In this document: piece by piece, positions 37,156-47,288 of the stretch | Position numbering within the stretch: position 1 is the first letter of the stretch | How the letters are laid out: every line of letters starts with the position of its first letter | DNA from: Pelagibacteraceae bacterium AG-426-L23 | GTDB lineage: Bacteria; Pseudomonadota; Alphaproteobacteria; Pelagibacterales; Pelagibacteraceae | NCBI GenBank assembly: GCA_003213115.1 | Contig: QCNU01000001.1 | Span: 496,001 to 560,000, forward strand | Direction of reading: 5' to 3' | Length of the DNA stretch: 64,000 nucleotides | Program-made: the position numbers and the translations under genes | Notes under the pieces: generated by a model | Database searches by the model: none | Seen by the model: the letters and a program-made list of their open reading frames with translations, nothing else | Told to the model about the DNA's origin: nothing

Positions 37156-37947
37156 TTATTCACCCATATTAATTAAAGTTCCTCTTATTCTTGCTCCAAA
37201 ATAAGACATATAAAAAACTATTACACCCAATATAAAATAAATTATTGCAATTGAAATTGATTTAATTATTTGAAACCAGTCTATGGTATTGTTAATTAAT
37301 ATATTTCGCATTTCTTCAAATATATGGACCAAAGGAAGAGCTTTGGCAACAACTTGAAGAACTTCAGGCAGTATTTCTATTGGATAGTAAATACAGCCCA
37401 AAGGTGCCAAGAAAAATAAACTCGCCCATGCAATATTTTCAAATGAGGGACCAAATCTAATTAATCCAGATGTAACCAGCAATCCTAAGCTAACACCAAA
37501 AATGTATAAAGCTAACAGTAAAAAAACCAAGGGCACTCCAAGCTTAAATATTGATACACCAAATAAAGGTATAGCCAAAGCTGCAGCAGGCAGTAAACCA
37601 ATCAAGGTTCTTAAAATTGCTGTAATTGTCAAAGCGGTAATTATTTCACTTATTTTTATTGGTGCAATAAATAAATTTGTAAAATTCCTACTCCAAATTT
37701 CCTCTAAAAACATAATATTGTAACTGATACTAGCTCTAAATAAAAAATCATAAAGAATTGCTGCAGTTAAAATTATTCCAACAGCATCAGTATAATAGGT
37801 AGATCCAACAGTAAAAAACTTAGAAATAAAACCCCATAAAAAAATTTGAACAGTAGGCCAATAAATTAAATCTATTATCCTTGGCAAGGAGTTACTTATT
37901 AAATAAATATGCCTAAGTCCAAGTGCGTAAATTTTTAAAAAGTTCAT
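37156..37947 (-). CDS. ABC-2 type exporter permease
   Basis: Six hydrophobic segments and the start FLKIYALGLRHIYLISNSLPRIIDLIYWPTVQIFLWGFI match ABC-2 membrane subunits. The track begins at TTG 37962, but ATG at 37947 is preceded by GAGAGG at 5 nt and starts 1 nt after the ATPase stop, giving 263 aa. ABC-2 exporters move polysaccharides, lipids or drugs; neighbouring glycan genes favour a glycan or lipid substrate. No substrate-binding domain is present. Confidence 0.83.
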   Translation of the reverse strand: MNFLKIYALGLRHIYLISNSLPRIIDLIYWPTVQIFLWGFISKFFTVGSTYYTDAVGIILTAAILYDFLFRASISYNIMFLEEIWSRNFTNLFIAPIKISEIITALTITAILRTLIGLLPAAALAIPLFGVSIFKLGVPLVFLLLALYIFGVSLGLLVTSGLIRFGPSFENIAWASLFFLAPLGCIYYPIEILPEVLQVVAKALPLVHIFEEMRNILINNTIDWFQIIKSISIAIIYFILGVIVFYMSYFGARIRGTLINMGE

Positions 37948-37948
37948 A

Positions 37949-38668
37949 TTAACCTCTCGCAAGTTTTAAAAAAGTTTCCTCTAAATTACTTCTACCGTGT
38001 TTCTTTATTATTTGTGCACAAGTTCCACGATCGATAATCTTTCCTTTTTTCATCATTATAATATTGTCACAAAGTCTCTCTACTTCATTCATATTGTGTG
38101 AAGCTAGTAAAATAGTAACCTGGTTTTTTAACTTATATGACTGAATATATCCTCTAATGTAGTCACCTACATCTGGATCTAAACTTGCTGTTGGTTCATC
38201 TAGAAAAAGTATTTCAGGTTTATTAATTAAAGATTTTGCAAGCGAAACTCTATTTTTTTGTCCTGAAGACAATTCCCCAGTTTTTTTTTTTAAGAACTGT
38301 TTTAAATCAAGTTCATTTGATAACTCGTTTATTCTCTCACTTAAATTTTTTACACTATATAATCTCCCATAAATTTCTAGGTTTTGCTTTACAGTTAATT
38401 TTTTTGGAAGCTCAATATAGGGAGATGCAAAATTAATTTTTGATAAAATACCATCCCTTTTTTCTTTGTTTAAATTTTTATTATCTATAATAATTTCTCC
38501 TCCAGATGGCTTAATTAATCCAAGCATCATACCAATTGATGTGGTTTTTCCACAACCGTTAGGTCCCAATAATCCAACCGTTTGATTTTTTTTAATATCA
38601 AAGCTTATGTCACTTACTGCAGGATTATTATTAAATGTTTTAGTAAGATTTTTTACTTGGATAAACAT
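37949..38668 (-). CDS. ABC exporter ATP-binding protein
   Basis: The 239-aa ATPase has Walker A GPNGCGKT (35-42), signature LSSGQ (133-137), Walker B LFLDEP (154-159) and the switch His in LLASHNMNEVERLC. It lacks the C-terminal extension that recognises O-antigen ends in Wzt-type proteins, so the substrate is not specified here. It stands directly after tsaC and before the permease gene, forming a two-gene exporter. Confidence 0.9.
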   Translation of the reverse strand: MFIQVKNLTKTFNNNPAVSDISFDIKKNQTVGLLGPNGCGKTTSIGMMLGLIKPSGGEIIIDNKNLNKEKRDGILSKINFASPYIELPKKLTVKQNLEIYGRLYSVKNLSERINELSNELDLKQFLKKKTGELSSGQKNRVSLAKSLINKPEILFLDEPTASLDPDVGDYIRGYIQSYKLKNQVTILLASHNMNEVERLCDNIIMMKKGKIIDRGTCAQIIKKHGRSNLEETFLKLARG

Positions 38669-39622
38669 TTAATTAGATGCTTTTTTGAGTCTATCATTTA
38701 TAGCTATACCAAAACCTTTATTGGGAATCTTAATAACATTAATTTTTTTATATTTTAAATTTTTTATTTTTCTGAATGTTTTATACAAATTTTTACCAGC
38801 CTCTTTCAAATTTCCTTTTTTACTTAAATTAAACAAGTTTTTACTCTTTTTATACCTTTTGCCAAAAACTATAAATGCGGCTTTATCTTCTCTTGTTTTA
38901 CAATTTAATTTCATAGGTATACCTGGAGAATAATGCTTTTTAAGCATACCAGGTGAAATAATTTTATTCATTTTTTTTGAGAAAGATATTTTTTTTTTTA
39001 AAACTCTTTCAATATCTTTTTTTAAAACCAAACCTGGTCTCACAATTTTTATTTCTTTTGATACTTTTATAACAGTCGATTCCAAACCAATTTTCGAACG
39101 TCCTCCATTCAGTATAAATTTAACTTTTTTACCAAATTCTTCAATTACGTCACCAGCTGAAACAGGACTTATTCTTGATGATATATTTGCACTTGGGATG
39201 GCAAGGGGAAAATTTATTTTTTTCATAAGTTTTTTTATATCCCTATGTTTTGGAAATCTAACTGCTATTGTATCTAAATTTGCATTGGCATGTGGGCAAA
39301 TTTTTGATTTCTTCTTTTTTTTTAAAATATAGGTTAATGGTCCTGGAGAAAATTTATAATACAGTTTTAAAAAACTCGAATTAATATACGCATCTTCTTT
39401 AAGGTCATTTAAATTATTATAATGAATTATAAGAGGGTTTTTTTTTGGCCTTTTTTTTAAATTAAATATTTTTTTGATCGCAGCTTTTTTATAGGCATTA
39501 CCAGCTAATCCATAGACAGTCTCAGTAGGCAATGCAACTATGTGGTTTTTCATTAAAAGATTTTTTGCTTTATTTAAATTTTTCTGTGAATTTTTATATA
39601 TATTTGAATAGATATTTTTCAT
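38669..39622 (-). CDS. tsaC: L-threonylcarbamoyladenylate synthase (Sua5/TsaC)
   Basis: This 317-aa protein makes the threonylcarbamoyl-AMP used for t6A in tRNAs reading ANN codons. The YrdC domain spans about 15-200 with HIVALPTETVYGLAGNAYK, KRPKKNPLIIHYNN, LAIPSANISSRISPVSAGDVIEEFG and STVIKVS. A C-terminal Sua5 domain follows from about 210 (ISPGMLKKHYSPGIPMKL), so it is the long form. It abuts the ABC ATPase gene directly, although the functions seem unrelated. Confidence 0.93.
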   Translation of the reverse strand: MKNIYSNIYKNSQKNLNKAKNLLMKNHIVALPTETVYGLAGNAYKKAAIKKIFNLKKRPKKNPLIIHYNNLNDLKEDAYINSSFLKLYYKFSPGPLTYILKKKKKSKICPHANANLDTIAVRFPKHRDIKKLMKKINFPLAIPSANISSRISPVSAGDVIEEFGKKVKFILNGGRSKIGLESTVIKVSKEIKIVRPGLVLKKDIERVLKKKISFSKKMNKIISPGMLKKHYSPGIPMKLNCKTREDKAAFIVFGKRYKKSKNLFNLSKKGNLKEAGKNLYKTFRKIKNLKYKKINVIKIPNKGFGIAINDRLKKASN

Positions 39623-39642
39623 ATTAAGATTATTATATTTTT

Positions 39643-39897
39643 ATGAAAACAAAAAATATTCCAGGTAACATCAAAAGTAAATCATTAAAAGAAGCTAAAA
39701 ACGAAATTAACGATATTCTAAACAAATTAGAAAAAAATGATATTGATTTAGACAAATCTATGGAACAGTATAAAAGATTAGTTGAACTAAATCATCATAT
39801 AGACAATTTGTTTAAATCAAAATTTAAAGACATATCTGCCATGACTAAAAAAATCAAAAATAGAAAGATAAAAAAAAATAGAAATGCAAAAAAATAG
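39643..39897 (+). CDS. xseB: Exodeoxyribonuclease VII small subunit
   Basis: The 84-aa protein contains the XseB helical hairpin LKEAKNEINDILNKLEKNDIDLDKSMEQYKRLVELNHHIDN followed by a Lys-rich tail. It pairs with XseA, which is not in the window. The xseB-ispA-dxs order is the classic proteobacterial one, and the 14-nt overlap with ispA supports it. Confidence 0.88.
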   Translation: MKTKNIPGNIKSKSLKEAKNEINDILNKLEKNDIDLDKSMEQYKRLVELNHHIDNLFKSKFKDISAMTKKIKNRKIKKNRNAKK

Positions 39898-40759
39898 TTT
39901 TACTATAAATGCAAATAAAACAGACAATTTTATTAAAAAATACTTAAATCAACAAAAAAAAACATTTCTAATTCATCCAATGAAGTATGGTGTTTTATCG
40001 GGAGGGAAGAAAATAAGATCCTCAGTTATAATTAATACCGGTAAAATGTTTAACTTAAATACTAGCAAGCTTATTGCTGTATGTGCAGCTGTTGAATGTA
40101 TACATAGTTATTCCCTAATTCATGACGATCTACCATGTATGGATAATGACAAGCTTAGAAGAGGAAAGCCATCAGCCCATATAAAGTTTGGAGAGTCAAC
40201 AGCAGTTTTAGCTGGCAACTCATTACTTACTTTGGCTTTTGAAATAATAGCTGACAAGAAATATAAAATAAACAACAAATCAAAAATAGAATTAATTAAA
40301 TCTTTAGCACTATGCTCTGGTCATTCAGGAATAGCTGGTGGACAGCAACTGGATCTTAGTTTTGAAAAAAAGAGAAAAAGTTTTAAAGAAATTTTAGATA
40401 TGCAAAGAAAAAAGACTGGTAAATTATTTAACTTCTGCTGTTATTCTGCAGGAGTAATTGCAAAAAGAAATAATAGAATAAAAAAAGAATTAAGCAGTTT
40501 GGGTGAAGATATAGGTTTATTATTTCAATTAGCAGATGATTTTCTTGATATTAAAGGATCAAAAAAAATTATTGGAAAACCAACTAAAAAAGATAAAAAA
40601 AAGGGTAAATCTACTTTAATTAACCTTATTGGTTACAAAAAAGCAGAAATTTTTGCAAATAAACTTAAAACAGATATATTAAGAAGACTTTTTAAACATG
40701 GAAAAAAAGCAAATGACTTAATTAAGACAGTTGAGTTTATAATAAATAGAAACTTTTGA
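39884..40759 (+). CDS. ispA: Farnesyl diphosphate synthase (IspA type)
   Basis: This 291-aa short-chain polyprenyl synthase condenses IPP with DMAPP and GPP. The first aspartate-rich motif DDLPCMDND is at 81-89 (bacterial type with two extra residues) and the second, ADDFLD, is near 216. [10 protein letters not shown] and [20 protein letters not shown] fit the family. It supplies farnesyl-PP for quinones and retinal precursors; the latter would feed the proteorhodopsin chromophore. Confidence 0.95.
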   Translation: MQKNSFTINANKTDNFIKKYLNQQKKTFLIHPMKYGVLSGGKKIRSSVIINTGKMFNLNTSKLIAVCAAVECIHSYSLIHDDLPCMDNDKLRRGKPSAHIKFGESTAVLAGNSLLTLAFEIIADKKYKINNKSKIELIKSLALCSGHSGIAGGQQLDLSFEKKRKSFKEILDMQRKKTGKLFNFCCYSAGVIAKRNNRIKKELSSLGEDIGLLFQLADDFLDIKGSKKIIGKPTKKDKKKGKSTLINLIGYKKAEIFANKLKTDILRRLFKHGKKANDLIKTVEFIINRNF

Positions 40760-42681
40760 TGAATAAAAAATTACTAGATAAAATTAATTACCCTTCAGAC
40801 CTAAGGAAGTTTGAAAAAAAGGATTTAAAACAAATTTCGAATGAATTAAGAAATGAACTAATTGAAGTTGTTTCTGAAACAGGGGGTCACTTAGGAGCAG
40901 GTCTTGGAGTCGTTGAGCTTACAGTTGCTTTACACTATGTTTTTAATACTCCCCAAGATAAGTTAGTTTGGGATGTAGGTCATCAATGCTACCCACACAA
41001 AATTATTACTGGCAGAAAGGATAAAATCAGAACTCTTCGACAAGGAGGTGGTTTATCTGGTTTTACAAAAAGATCAGAAAGCGAATATGATCCTTTCGGA
41101 GCAGCACATAGTTCTACTTCAATCTCTTCAACTTTGGGTATGGCTACAGCAAAAAAATTATCTAATGATAGCAATAATGTTATTGCTGTTATAGGCGATG
41201 GTGCGATGAGTGCTGGAATGGCTTACGAAGCTATGAATAACGCAGGCGCAATGAAGTCAAGGCTTATAGTAATACTTAATGATAATGATATGTCTATAGC
41301 TCGTCCAGTTGGAGCTATGAGCAAATATTTAGCAAGACTTTTGTCCGGAAAAATTTATTTTAGCTTTAGAGAAACTATAAAATTAATTTTGTCTGCATTT
41401 TCGAAAAGATTTTCAAAACGTGCTGGAAAAGCGGAAGATATGTTACGAAGCATGTTTACTGGTGGAACTTTATTTAATGAGTTAGGATTTTATTATATTG
41501 GACCAATAGACGGTCACGATGTAGATGACATGGTTACTATTTTAGAGAACGTCAAAAATACAAAATATGATGGACCTATACTAATCCACGCTATAACTAA
41601 AAAAGGCAAAGGATATGAGCCTGCTGAACAATCTGGAGATAAATATCATGGAGTTTCAAAATTTAATGTAGTTACTGGTGAGCAATCCAAGAAAAAATCA
41701 AATGCTCCTTCTTATACGAAAGTTTTTGCGAATACCCTAATAAAACACGCCGAAAAAGACACAAAAATTATTGGAATAACAGGGGCTATGCCATCTGGTA
41801 CTGGACTCGATTTGTTTGAAAAAAAATTTCCTGACAGAATGTTTGATGTCGGTATAGCGGAGCAACATGGCGTTACATTTGCAGCTGGATTAGCTACTGA
41901 GGGATATAAGCCTTTTGCAGCAATATATTCAACTTTTCTTCAAAGAGCTTACGATCAAGTAGTACATGATGTAGCTATACAATCCCTTCCAGTGAGATTT
42001 GCAATAGATAGAGCAGGTCTAGTTGGTGCAGACGGACCAACACACGCAGGATCTTTTGACATTACTTACTTGTCTACTTTACCAAATTTTGTAGTGATGG
42101 CCGCTAGCGACGAAGCAGAACTTGTTCGAATGATTAACACTTCAGTTAATATTAATGATAGACCTTCAGCTTTCAGATATCCAAGAGGAAACGGAGTTGG
42201 TATTACTCTTCCAGGTATTGATGAAACTATTGAAATAGGAAAAGGCAAAGTTATTAAAGAAGGCAAACAGGCAGCAATACTTAGTTTTGGTGGAAGATTA
42301 CAAGAATGTTTAAAAGCTTCGGAAATTTTATCTTCAAAAGGAATTAAAGTTACAATTATTGACGCTAGATTTGCAAAACCTTTAGATGAAAAACTAATAA
42401 TGGAAATAGCAGCTAATCATGAAGTTGTAGTTTCTATTGAAGAAGGTTCTGTTGGCGGTTTTGGATCTCATGTAATGCAATTACTTTCAAATAGAGGTGT
42501 CTTTGATAAAGGGTTAAAGTTTAGAGCCATGATTTTACCTGACCAATTTATTGATCAAGATGATCCAAAAAAAATGTATGAAAAAGCTGGTTTAGATAGT
42601 GATGCAATAGTTAACACTATTGAAAACGCTCTTAATTCTAATGTAGTAATTGCACAAAATAAAAACAAAAACTCCAATTAA
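40759..42681 (+). CDS. dxs: 1-deoxy-D-xylulose-5-phosphate synthase
   Basis: Dxs (640 aa) starts the MEP isoprenoid pathway from pyruvate and glyceraldehyde-3-P with TPP. The track uses TTG 40756, but ATG 40759 overlaps the ispA stop by one base and is preferred. Motifs: [17 protein letters not shown], the TPP site [18 protein letters not shown] (about 147-164), [17 protein letters not shown] and [15 protein letters not shown]. It ends convergently over aroC with a 4-nt overlap. Confidence 0.97.
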   Translation: MNKKLLDKINYPSDLRKFEKKDLKQISNELRNELIEVVSETGGHLGAGLGVVELTVALHYVFNTPQDKLVWDVGHQCYPHKIITGRKDKIRTLRQGGGLSGFTKRSESEYDPFGAAHSSTSISSTLGMATAKKLSNDSNNVIAVIGDGAMSAGMAYEAMNNAGAMKSRLIVILNDNDMSIARPVGAMSKYLARLLSGKIYFSFRETIKLILSAFSKRFSKRAGKAEDMLRSMFTGGTLFNELGFYYIGPIDGHDVDDMVTILENVKNTKYDGPILIHAITKKGKGYEPAEQSGDKYHGVSKFNVVTGEQSKKKSNAPSYTKVFANTLIKHAEKDTKIIGITGAMPSGTGLDLFEKKFPDRMFDVGIAEQHGVTFAAGLATEGYKPFAAIYSTFLQRAYDQVVHDVAIQSLPVRFAIDRAGLVGADGPTHAGSFDITYLSTLPNFVVMAASDEAELVRMINTSVNINDRPSAFRYPRGNGVGITLPGIDETIEIGKGKVIKEGKQAAILSFGGRLQECLKASEILSSKGIKVTIIDARFAKPLDEKLIMEIAANHEVVVSIEEGSVGGFGSHVMQLLSNRGVFDKGLKFRAMILPDQFIDQDDPKKMYEKAGLDSDAIVNTIENALNSNVVIAQNKNKNSN

Positions 42682-43760
42682 CCACATTGAGCTTTGTTCA
42701 TAAGGTAGTGATCCAAAAGAACACATGCTAGCATTGCCTCTCCAATAGGAACAGCTCTAATTCCAACACAAGGGTCATGACGACCTTTGACTGAAATATT
42801 AGTATTTTTTCCTTTTTTATTCACCGTTTCTCTATTATTTAAAATTGATGAAGTGGGTTTAACAGCAAATGACGCAATAATATTTTGACCAGAAGATATT
42901 CCTCCAAGAATACCACCAGCATTATTAGATTTAAATTTTACTTTTCCTGAATTAGATCTCATTTCATCTGAATTTTCTTCACCACTTAAAAATGCAGAGC
43001 TCATTCCCGACCCAATGTTCACACCTTTGACAGCGTTTATACTCATTAAAGCTGAGGCAATATCAGCATCCAGTTTTGAGTATATTGGAGCACCAAGCCC
43101 AACGGGTACACCAGAAGCTCTTAACTCTATTATAGCTCCACAAGATGAGCCAGATTTTCGAACTGCCATTAAGTATTTTTCCCAAATTTTTACTGATTTT
43201 TTATCTGGACAAAAAAACGGATTCTTTCTAATTTCTTTGTCGTTCCAGTTTTCTTTTTCACATGACATCAAACCCAACTGTGTTACAGCGCCTATAATAT
43301 TAAATTTATTACCTAAAATTTTTTTTAATACAGTTTTAGCTATTGAACCTGCTGCAACTCTGCAAGCAGTCTCCCTTGCTGATTGTCTACCGCCACCTCT
43401 AAAATCTCTTATTCCATATTTTTTAAAATACGTATAGTCAGCATGACCAGGTCTAAATTTTTCTTTAATAGATTCATAATCTCTAGATCTTTTATCTTCG
43501 TTATGAATTATCATTGATATGGGAGTCCCTGTGCTCTTTCCTTGAAAAATACCTGATAATATTATCACCTTATCAGCTTCTTTTCTCTGGCTTGTGAATT
43601 TTGAAGCACCAGGTCTTCTCTTATTCATTTCTATTTGTATATCCTTTTCGGATATAGCTATATTTGGTGGACAACCATCAATAACACAGCCAATTGAAGG
43701 ACCATGTGACTCTCCCCACGTTGTAAATCGAAATATTTTACCAAAAGTATTAAAAGACAT
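42678..43760 (-). CDS. aroC: Chorismate synthase
   Basis: AroC (360 aa) forms chorismate from EPSP using reduced [21 protein letters not shown] near the N-terminus, [19 protein letters not shown] in the middle and [23 protein letters not shown] near the end are the three family signatures. The flanking genes are unrelated, the usual situation in streamlined genomes. The gap to divergent pdxH is 34 nt. Confidence 0.97.
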   Translation of the reverse strand: MSFNTFGKIFRFTTWGESHGPSIGCVIDGCPPNIAISEKDIQIEMNKRRPGASKFTSQRKEADKVIILSGIFQGKSTGTPISMIIHNEDKRSRDYESIKEKFRPGHADYTYFKKYGIRDFRGGGRQSARETACRVAAGSIAKTVLKKILGNKFNIIGAVTQLGLMSCEKENWNDKEIRKNPFFCPDKKSVKIWEKYLMAVRKSGSSCGAIIELRASGVPVGLGAPIYSKLDADIASALMSINAVKGVNIGSGMSSAFLSGEENSDEMRSNSGKVKFKSNNAGGILGGISSGQNIIASFAVKPTSSILNNRETVNKKGKNTNISVKGRHDPCVGIRAVPIGEAMLACVLLDHYLMNKAQCG

Positions 43761-43794
43761 AATTATTTAATGTATAAATTATTTTAAAGAAATT

Positions 43795-44427
43795 ATGAAT
43801 CAAAAAAATGGCAAAAATTCACTTGGGCTAGATAGTTGCTTTGAAGATCTAGAAAATCCGATAGATTTGTTCAAAAAATGGTTTGCAAAGGCCAAAGATA
43901 ATGAAATTAACGACCCAAATGCATTAGCATTAGCAACCTCAGACAATACAAACCAACCAAGTGTAAGAATGGTTTTATTGAAAGATATAACTGACAAAGG
44001 ATTTGTTTTTTATACAAATTTTGAAAGTAGAAAAAGCATAGAACTTAAAAAAAATCAAAAAGCCTCAATGTGCTTCCATTGGAAAAGTCTTAGAAGGCAA
44101 GTTAGAATAATTGGTAAAGTTGAACAAGTTACAGATAAAGAAGCTGATGAATATTTTAGTTCAAGACCTTACAAAAATAGAATTGGAGCTTGGGCATCTT
44201 CTCAATCTAAGGTGCTGGATAAACGTGAAAATTTTTTAAAAAAGATTAAAGAATTTGAAAGAAAATATTCAGATAAAAATAATGTTCCAAGACCTCCTCA
44301 CTGGTCTGGGTGGAGAGTTTTACCAAGCGAAGTCGAATTTTGGCTTGACGCTGAGGGTAGAGTACATGAAAGATTAAACTATAAAATTAAAAGTGGCAAG
44401 TGGATCAAAGAACTTTTATATCCTTAA
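43795..44427 (+). CDS. pdxH: Pyridoxine/pyridoxamine 5'-phosphate oxidase
   Basis: PdxH (210 aa) oxidises PNP or PMP to PLP with FMN. RMVLLKDITDKGFVFYTNFESRKSIEL, FHWKSLRRQVRIIGKVE and the C-terminal signature RPPHWSGWRVLPSEVEFWLDAEGRVHERLNY are present. PLP serves the DegT aminotransferase among others. Its stop shares 4 nt with the convergent ispB stop. Confidence 0.95.
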   Translation: MNQKNGKNSLGLDSCFEDLENPIDLFKKWFAKAKDNEINDPNALALATSDNTNQPSVRMVLLKDITDKGFVFYTNFESRKSIELKKNQKASMCFHWKSLRRQVRIIGKVEQVTDKEADEYFSSRPYKNRIGAWASSQSKVLDKRENFLKKIKEFERKYSDKNNVPRPPHWSGWRVLPSEVEFWLDAEGRVHERLNYKIKSGKWIKELLYP

Positions 44428-45488
44428 AAAGATCTATTTAAACTAAATTCAGTAAGATTTTGCAAAACTGTTTTTTCTTGACTATCTTCAAATATTCCCA
44501 GAGCATCTCGAGAAACATTTACGAAATACTCTGCTCTTTTTAGACTTTCTTGAACAGCTTTATATTTATTAATTAAAGATAAAGTTTCACTAAAATCATC
44601 CTCATTTCTTTTTTCTTTTTTTATAATTTCTAAAAGAAAATTTCTTTCTTCATTATTAGCTCTTTGAAAAATTATAATTAGCGGAAATGTAATTTTCCCT
44701 TCGTAAAAATCTTTACCTATTTCTTTACCGAAAATAATTTCTTTTGAATAATAATCTAAAGCATCATCAGCTATTTGAAAAGCTAGACCAAGATTTTTTC
44801 CATAAGATTCTAAAGCCTCTTTTTCTTTTTCATTGCTTCCCGCAAGACAAGCGCCCGTCCTTGTTGCTGCAGCAAACAAAGATGCCGTTTTTAAATTTAT
44901 TATCTTCAAGTAAGTTTCCTCTAAAAGATCAGCTTCTCCTTTATGCTGAAGTTGTAAAACTTCTCCTTGTGCAATTTTTGCCGATGTGGATGATAAAAGT
45001 TTCAGAATTTCAAGATCTCCATCATCGACCATAATTTCAAAACATCTACTCAATAAATAGTCACCAACTAAAATTGAAGACTGATTGCCCCAGATAGAAT
45101 TTGGAGTTTTTATACCTCTTCTTATTAAACTTTCATCAATAACATCATCGTGTAGCAATGTTGCCGAGTGTATCAACTCAACACATGAAGCCAAGTTAAC
45201 ATCTCTACTGCCTAAGTTATATCCAGCTAGTTTAGCCGAGCCTAAAGTAAGGAGCGCTCGCATTCTTTTACCACCTGAAGTAAAATGATGACTACTCATT
45301 TTGTTAATTAAATCAACTTTACTTTTAAGCTTTATTTCAATCAAATTTTCTACTTCTACAAGCTTGCCTGCAACTAAATTTTTTAAATCTAAATAGGCTG
45401 AGTTAACAGATTTTTTTAGTGGTATTACTGATCCCATTGGAGCCATTCTAGTTGATTTTTTTAACAATAAGTTTTTTAATTTAATCAC
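44424..45488 (-). CDS. ispB: Octaprenyl (long-chain polyprenyl) diphosphate synthase
   Basis: This 354-aa synthase makes the side chain of ubiquinone. Aspartate-rich motifs are DDVID (114-118) and IADDALDY (about 240). GGKRMRALLTL and IGKDFYEGKITFPLI also fit. The start in the track is GTG (45488). The chain length cannot be fixed from sequence; the class I long-chain form is clear from the small residues before the first DDxxD. Confidence 0.93.
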   Translation of the reverse strand: MIKLKNLLLKKSTRMAPMGSVIPLKKSVNSAYLDLKNLVAGKLVEVENLIEIKLKSKVDLINKMSSHHFTSGGKRMRALLTLGSAKLAGYNLGSRDVNLASCVELIHSATLLHDDVIDESLIRRGIKTPNSIWGNQSSILVGDYLLSRCFEIMVDDGDLEILKLLSSTSAKIAQGEVLQLQHKGEADLLEETYLKIINLKTASLFAAATRTGACLAGSNEKEKEALESYGKNLGLAFQIADDALDYYSKEIIFGKEIGKDFYEGKITFPLIIIFQRANNEERNFLLEIIKKEKRNEDDFSETLSLINKYKAVQESLKRAEYFVNVSRDALGIFEDSQEKTVLQNLTEFSLNRSF

Positions 45489-45584
45489 AAGTGACGCACC
45501 TTTAATTCAACTAGAAGTAGCGAATAAAAATATTAAAATTTAAATATAGTACTGATATAAGTATTTAGTTTTAATCATTAAAAT

Positions 45585-46397
45585 ATGTTTTGGATTTTCA
45601 AAAAAAAGAAGGTGATACCACACGTAAGACTAAGCGGTATAATTGGCTCTGCAGGCAGGTTTAAACAGGGCATGGATCTCTCTGGCCAACAGGAACTTTT
45701 ACGTAAAGCTTTTTCATTCAAAAAGCCAAAGCATGTAGCTATTTCAATTAATTCGCCAGGAGGATCTCCAGTTCAATCTCACTTGATATACAGCTTTATA
45801 AGACAACTAGCAGATGAGAATAAAACTAAAGTTATTATTTTTGCTGAGGATGTTGCTGCATCAGGAGGTTATTTTATTGCATGTGCTGGTGATGAAATTT
45901 ATGCAAATTCAAGCTCTATCATAGGTTCAATAGGAGTAATAACAGCCTCTTTTGGTTTTAAGGAAATGATAAAAAAAATTGGAGTAGAAAGAAGAATATA
46001 TACTGCAGGAAAAAACAAAAGCACGTTAGACCCTTTTGTTGAGGAGAAGGAAGAGGATGTTCAAAGATTGAAAAAACTTCAATTGGAATTACATGGACAT
46101 TTTATAAAAGTTGTTGAAAAAAGTAGGGGAAAAAAATTAAAAGAACCAGAAAAAAATAATATATTTACAGGGGAATTCTGGTCAGGTGAAACCGCTCTAA
46201 AATTAGGATTAATTGATGGAATAGGCAACGCAGATCAAACTCTTAGAGAAAAATTTGGCAAAGATGTTGTCATTAAAAAATTCGAAAAACCTAAAGGCTT
46301 TATCGCTAAAAAACTCTCGTCCTCTTTAGATAACCAAATTGATAATTTAGCTAATGTTTTAGAGGAAAGAGCGATGTGGCAGAAATTTGGTTTATAA
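45585..46397 (+). CDS. S49-family serine peptidase (SohB/SppA-like)
   Basis: This 270-aa protein resembles compact SppA-type peptidases. The nucleophile is S93 in EDVAASGGYFIACAGDEIYA and the general-base lysine is K145 in GKNKSTLDPF, the Ser-Lys dyad of S49 enzymes. INSPGGSPVQSHLIY precedes. No strong membrane helix is seen at the N-terminus (FWIFKKKK only), unlike the larger signal peptide peptidases. It leads a plus-strand run into glyQ, the start being on the base after its stop. Confidence 0.85.
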   Translation: MFWIFKKKKVIPHVRLSGIIGSAGRFKQGMDLSGQQELLRKAFSFKKPKHVAISINSPGGSPVQSHLIYSFIRQLADENKTKVIIFAEDVAASGGYFIACAGDEIYANSSSIIGSIGVITASFGFKEMIKKIGVERRIYTAGKNKSTLDPFVEEKEEDVQRLKKLQLELHGHFIKVVEKSRGKKLKEPEKNNIFTGEFWSGETALKLGLIDGIGNADQTLREKFGKDVVIKKFEKPKGFIAKKLSSSLDNQIDNLANVLEERAMWQKFGL

Positions 46398-47285
46398 ATG
46401 CCAAACAAAAATAAAAAAATTGAAAAAAATAAAAAACCTTTATCATTTCAAGATATCATAATGAATCTTCAAAAATTTTGGGGAAAATATGGATGTGTTA
46501 TTTTACAACCCTACGATATTGAGGTTGGTGCGGGAACATTTCATCCAGCAACCACATTAAGATCTCTGGGTAATAAACCATGGAAAGCTGCCTACGTTCA
46601 ACCGTCTAGAAGACCAACCGATGGTAGATACGGTAAAAATCCAAATAGACTTCAGCATTATTATCAGTATCAAGTGATAATCAAACCGTCACCAAAAAAT
46701 ATAAAACAAACTTACCTAAAGAGTTTGTCCGCAATCGGTATAGATGTCAAAAATCACGACATTAGATTTGTCGAAGATGATTGGGAAAGCCCAACATTAG
46801 GAGCGGCTGGTTTAGGCTGGGAAGTTTGGTGTGACGGTATGGAAATAACACAGTTCACATACTTCCAACAAATGACAGGTATAGAGTGTAAACCTGTACC
46901 AGTAGAACTTACTTATGGTCTAGAAAGATTGTGCATGTTTGTTCAGGGTAAAGATAATGTTTTTGATCTAGATTGGAATAATGACGGGGTGAAGTACAAA
47001 GAAGTGTTCCTCCAAGCTGAAAAAGAATTTTCAGCATATAACTTTGAATTTGCAAATACAGAAAACCTATTGAAAAATTTTGAAATAGTCGAGAAAGAAT
47101 GTTCCACACTTCTTGAAAAAAAACTTGCTTTACCAGCATATGACCAATGTTTAAAAGCAAGTCATCTATTTAATTTATTAGATGCAAGAGGAGTCATCGG
47201 TGTTGCAGAAAGAACAGGATATATTAACAGAATTAGAGAGCTTGCAAAGGGTTGCGGTGCAATGTGGTTAAATACACAAGTTTAG
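46398..47285 (+). CDS. glyQ: Glycyl-tRNA synthetase alpha subunit
   Basis: GlyQ (295 aa) holds the class II catalytic core of the bacterial alpha2beta2 enzyme: [63 protein letters not shown] and [18 protein letters not shown] are nearly invariant. It charges tRNA-Gly together with GlyS, 3 nt downstream. Length is standard. Confidence 0.98.
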   Translation: MPNKNKKIEKNKKPLSFQDIIMNLQKFWGKYGCVILQPYDIEVGAGTFHPATTLRSLGNKPWKAAYVQPSRRPTDGRYGKNPNRLQHYYQYQVIIKPSPKNIKQTYLKSLSAIGIDVKNHDIRFVEDDWESPTLGAAGLGWEVWCDGMEITQFTYFQQMTGIECKPVPVELTYGLERLCMFVQGKDNVFDLDWNNDGVKYKEVFLQAEKEFSAYNFEFANTENLLKNFEIVEKECSTLLEKKLALPAYDQCLKASHLFNLLDARGVIGVAERTGYINRIRELAKGCGAMWLNTQV

Positions 47286-47288
47286 TTT

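Noticed and set aside
37948-37962. TTG start of the ABC permease given by the ORF track
   Set aside because: A GAGAGG site placed 5 nt before ATG 37947 makes the shorter start better.
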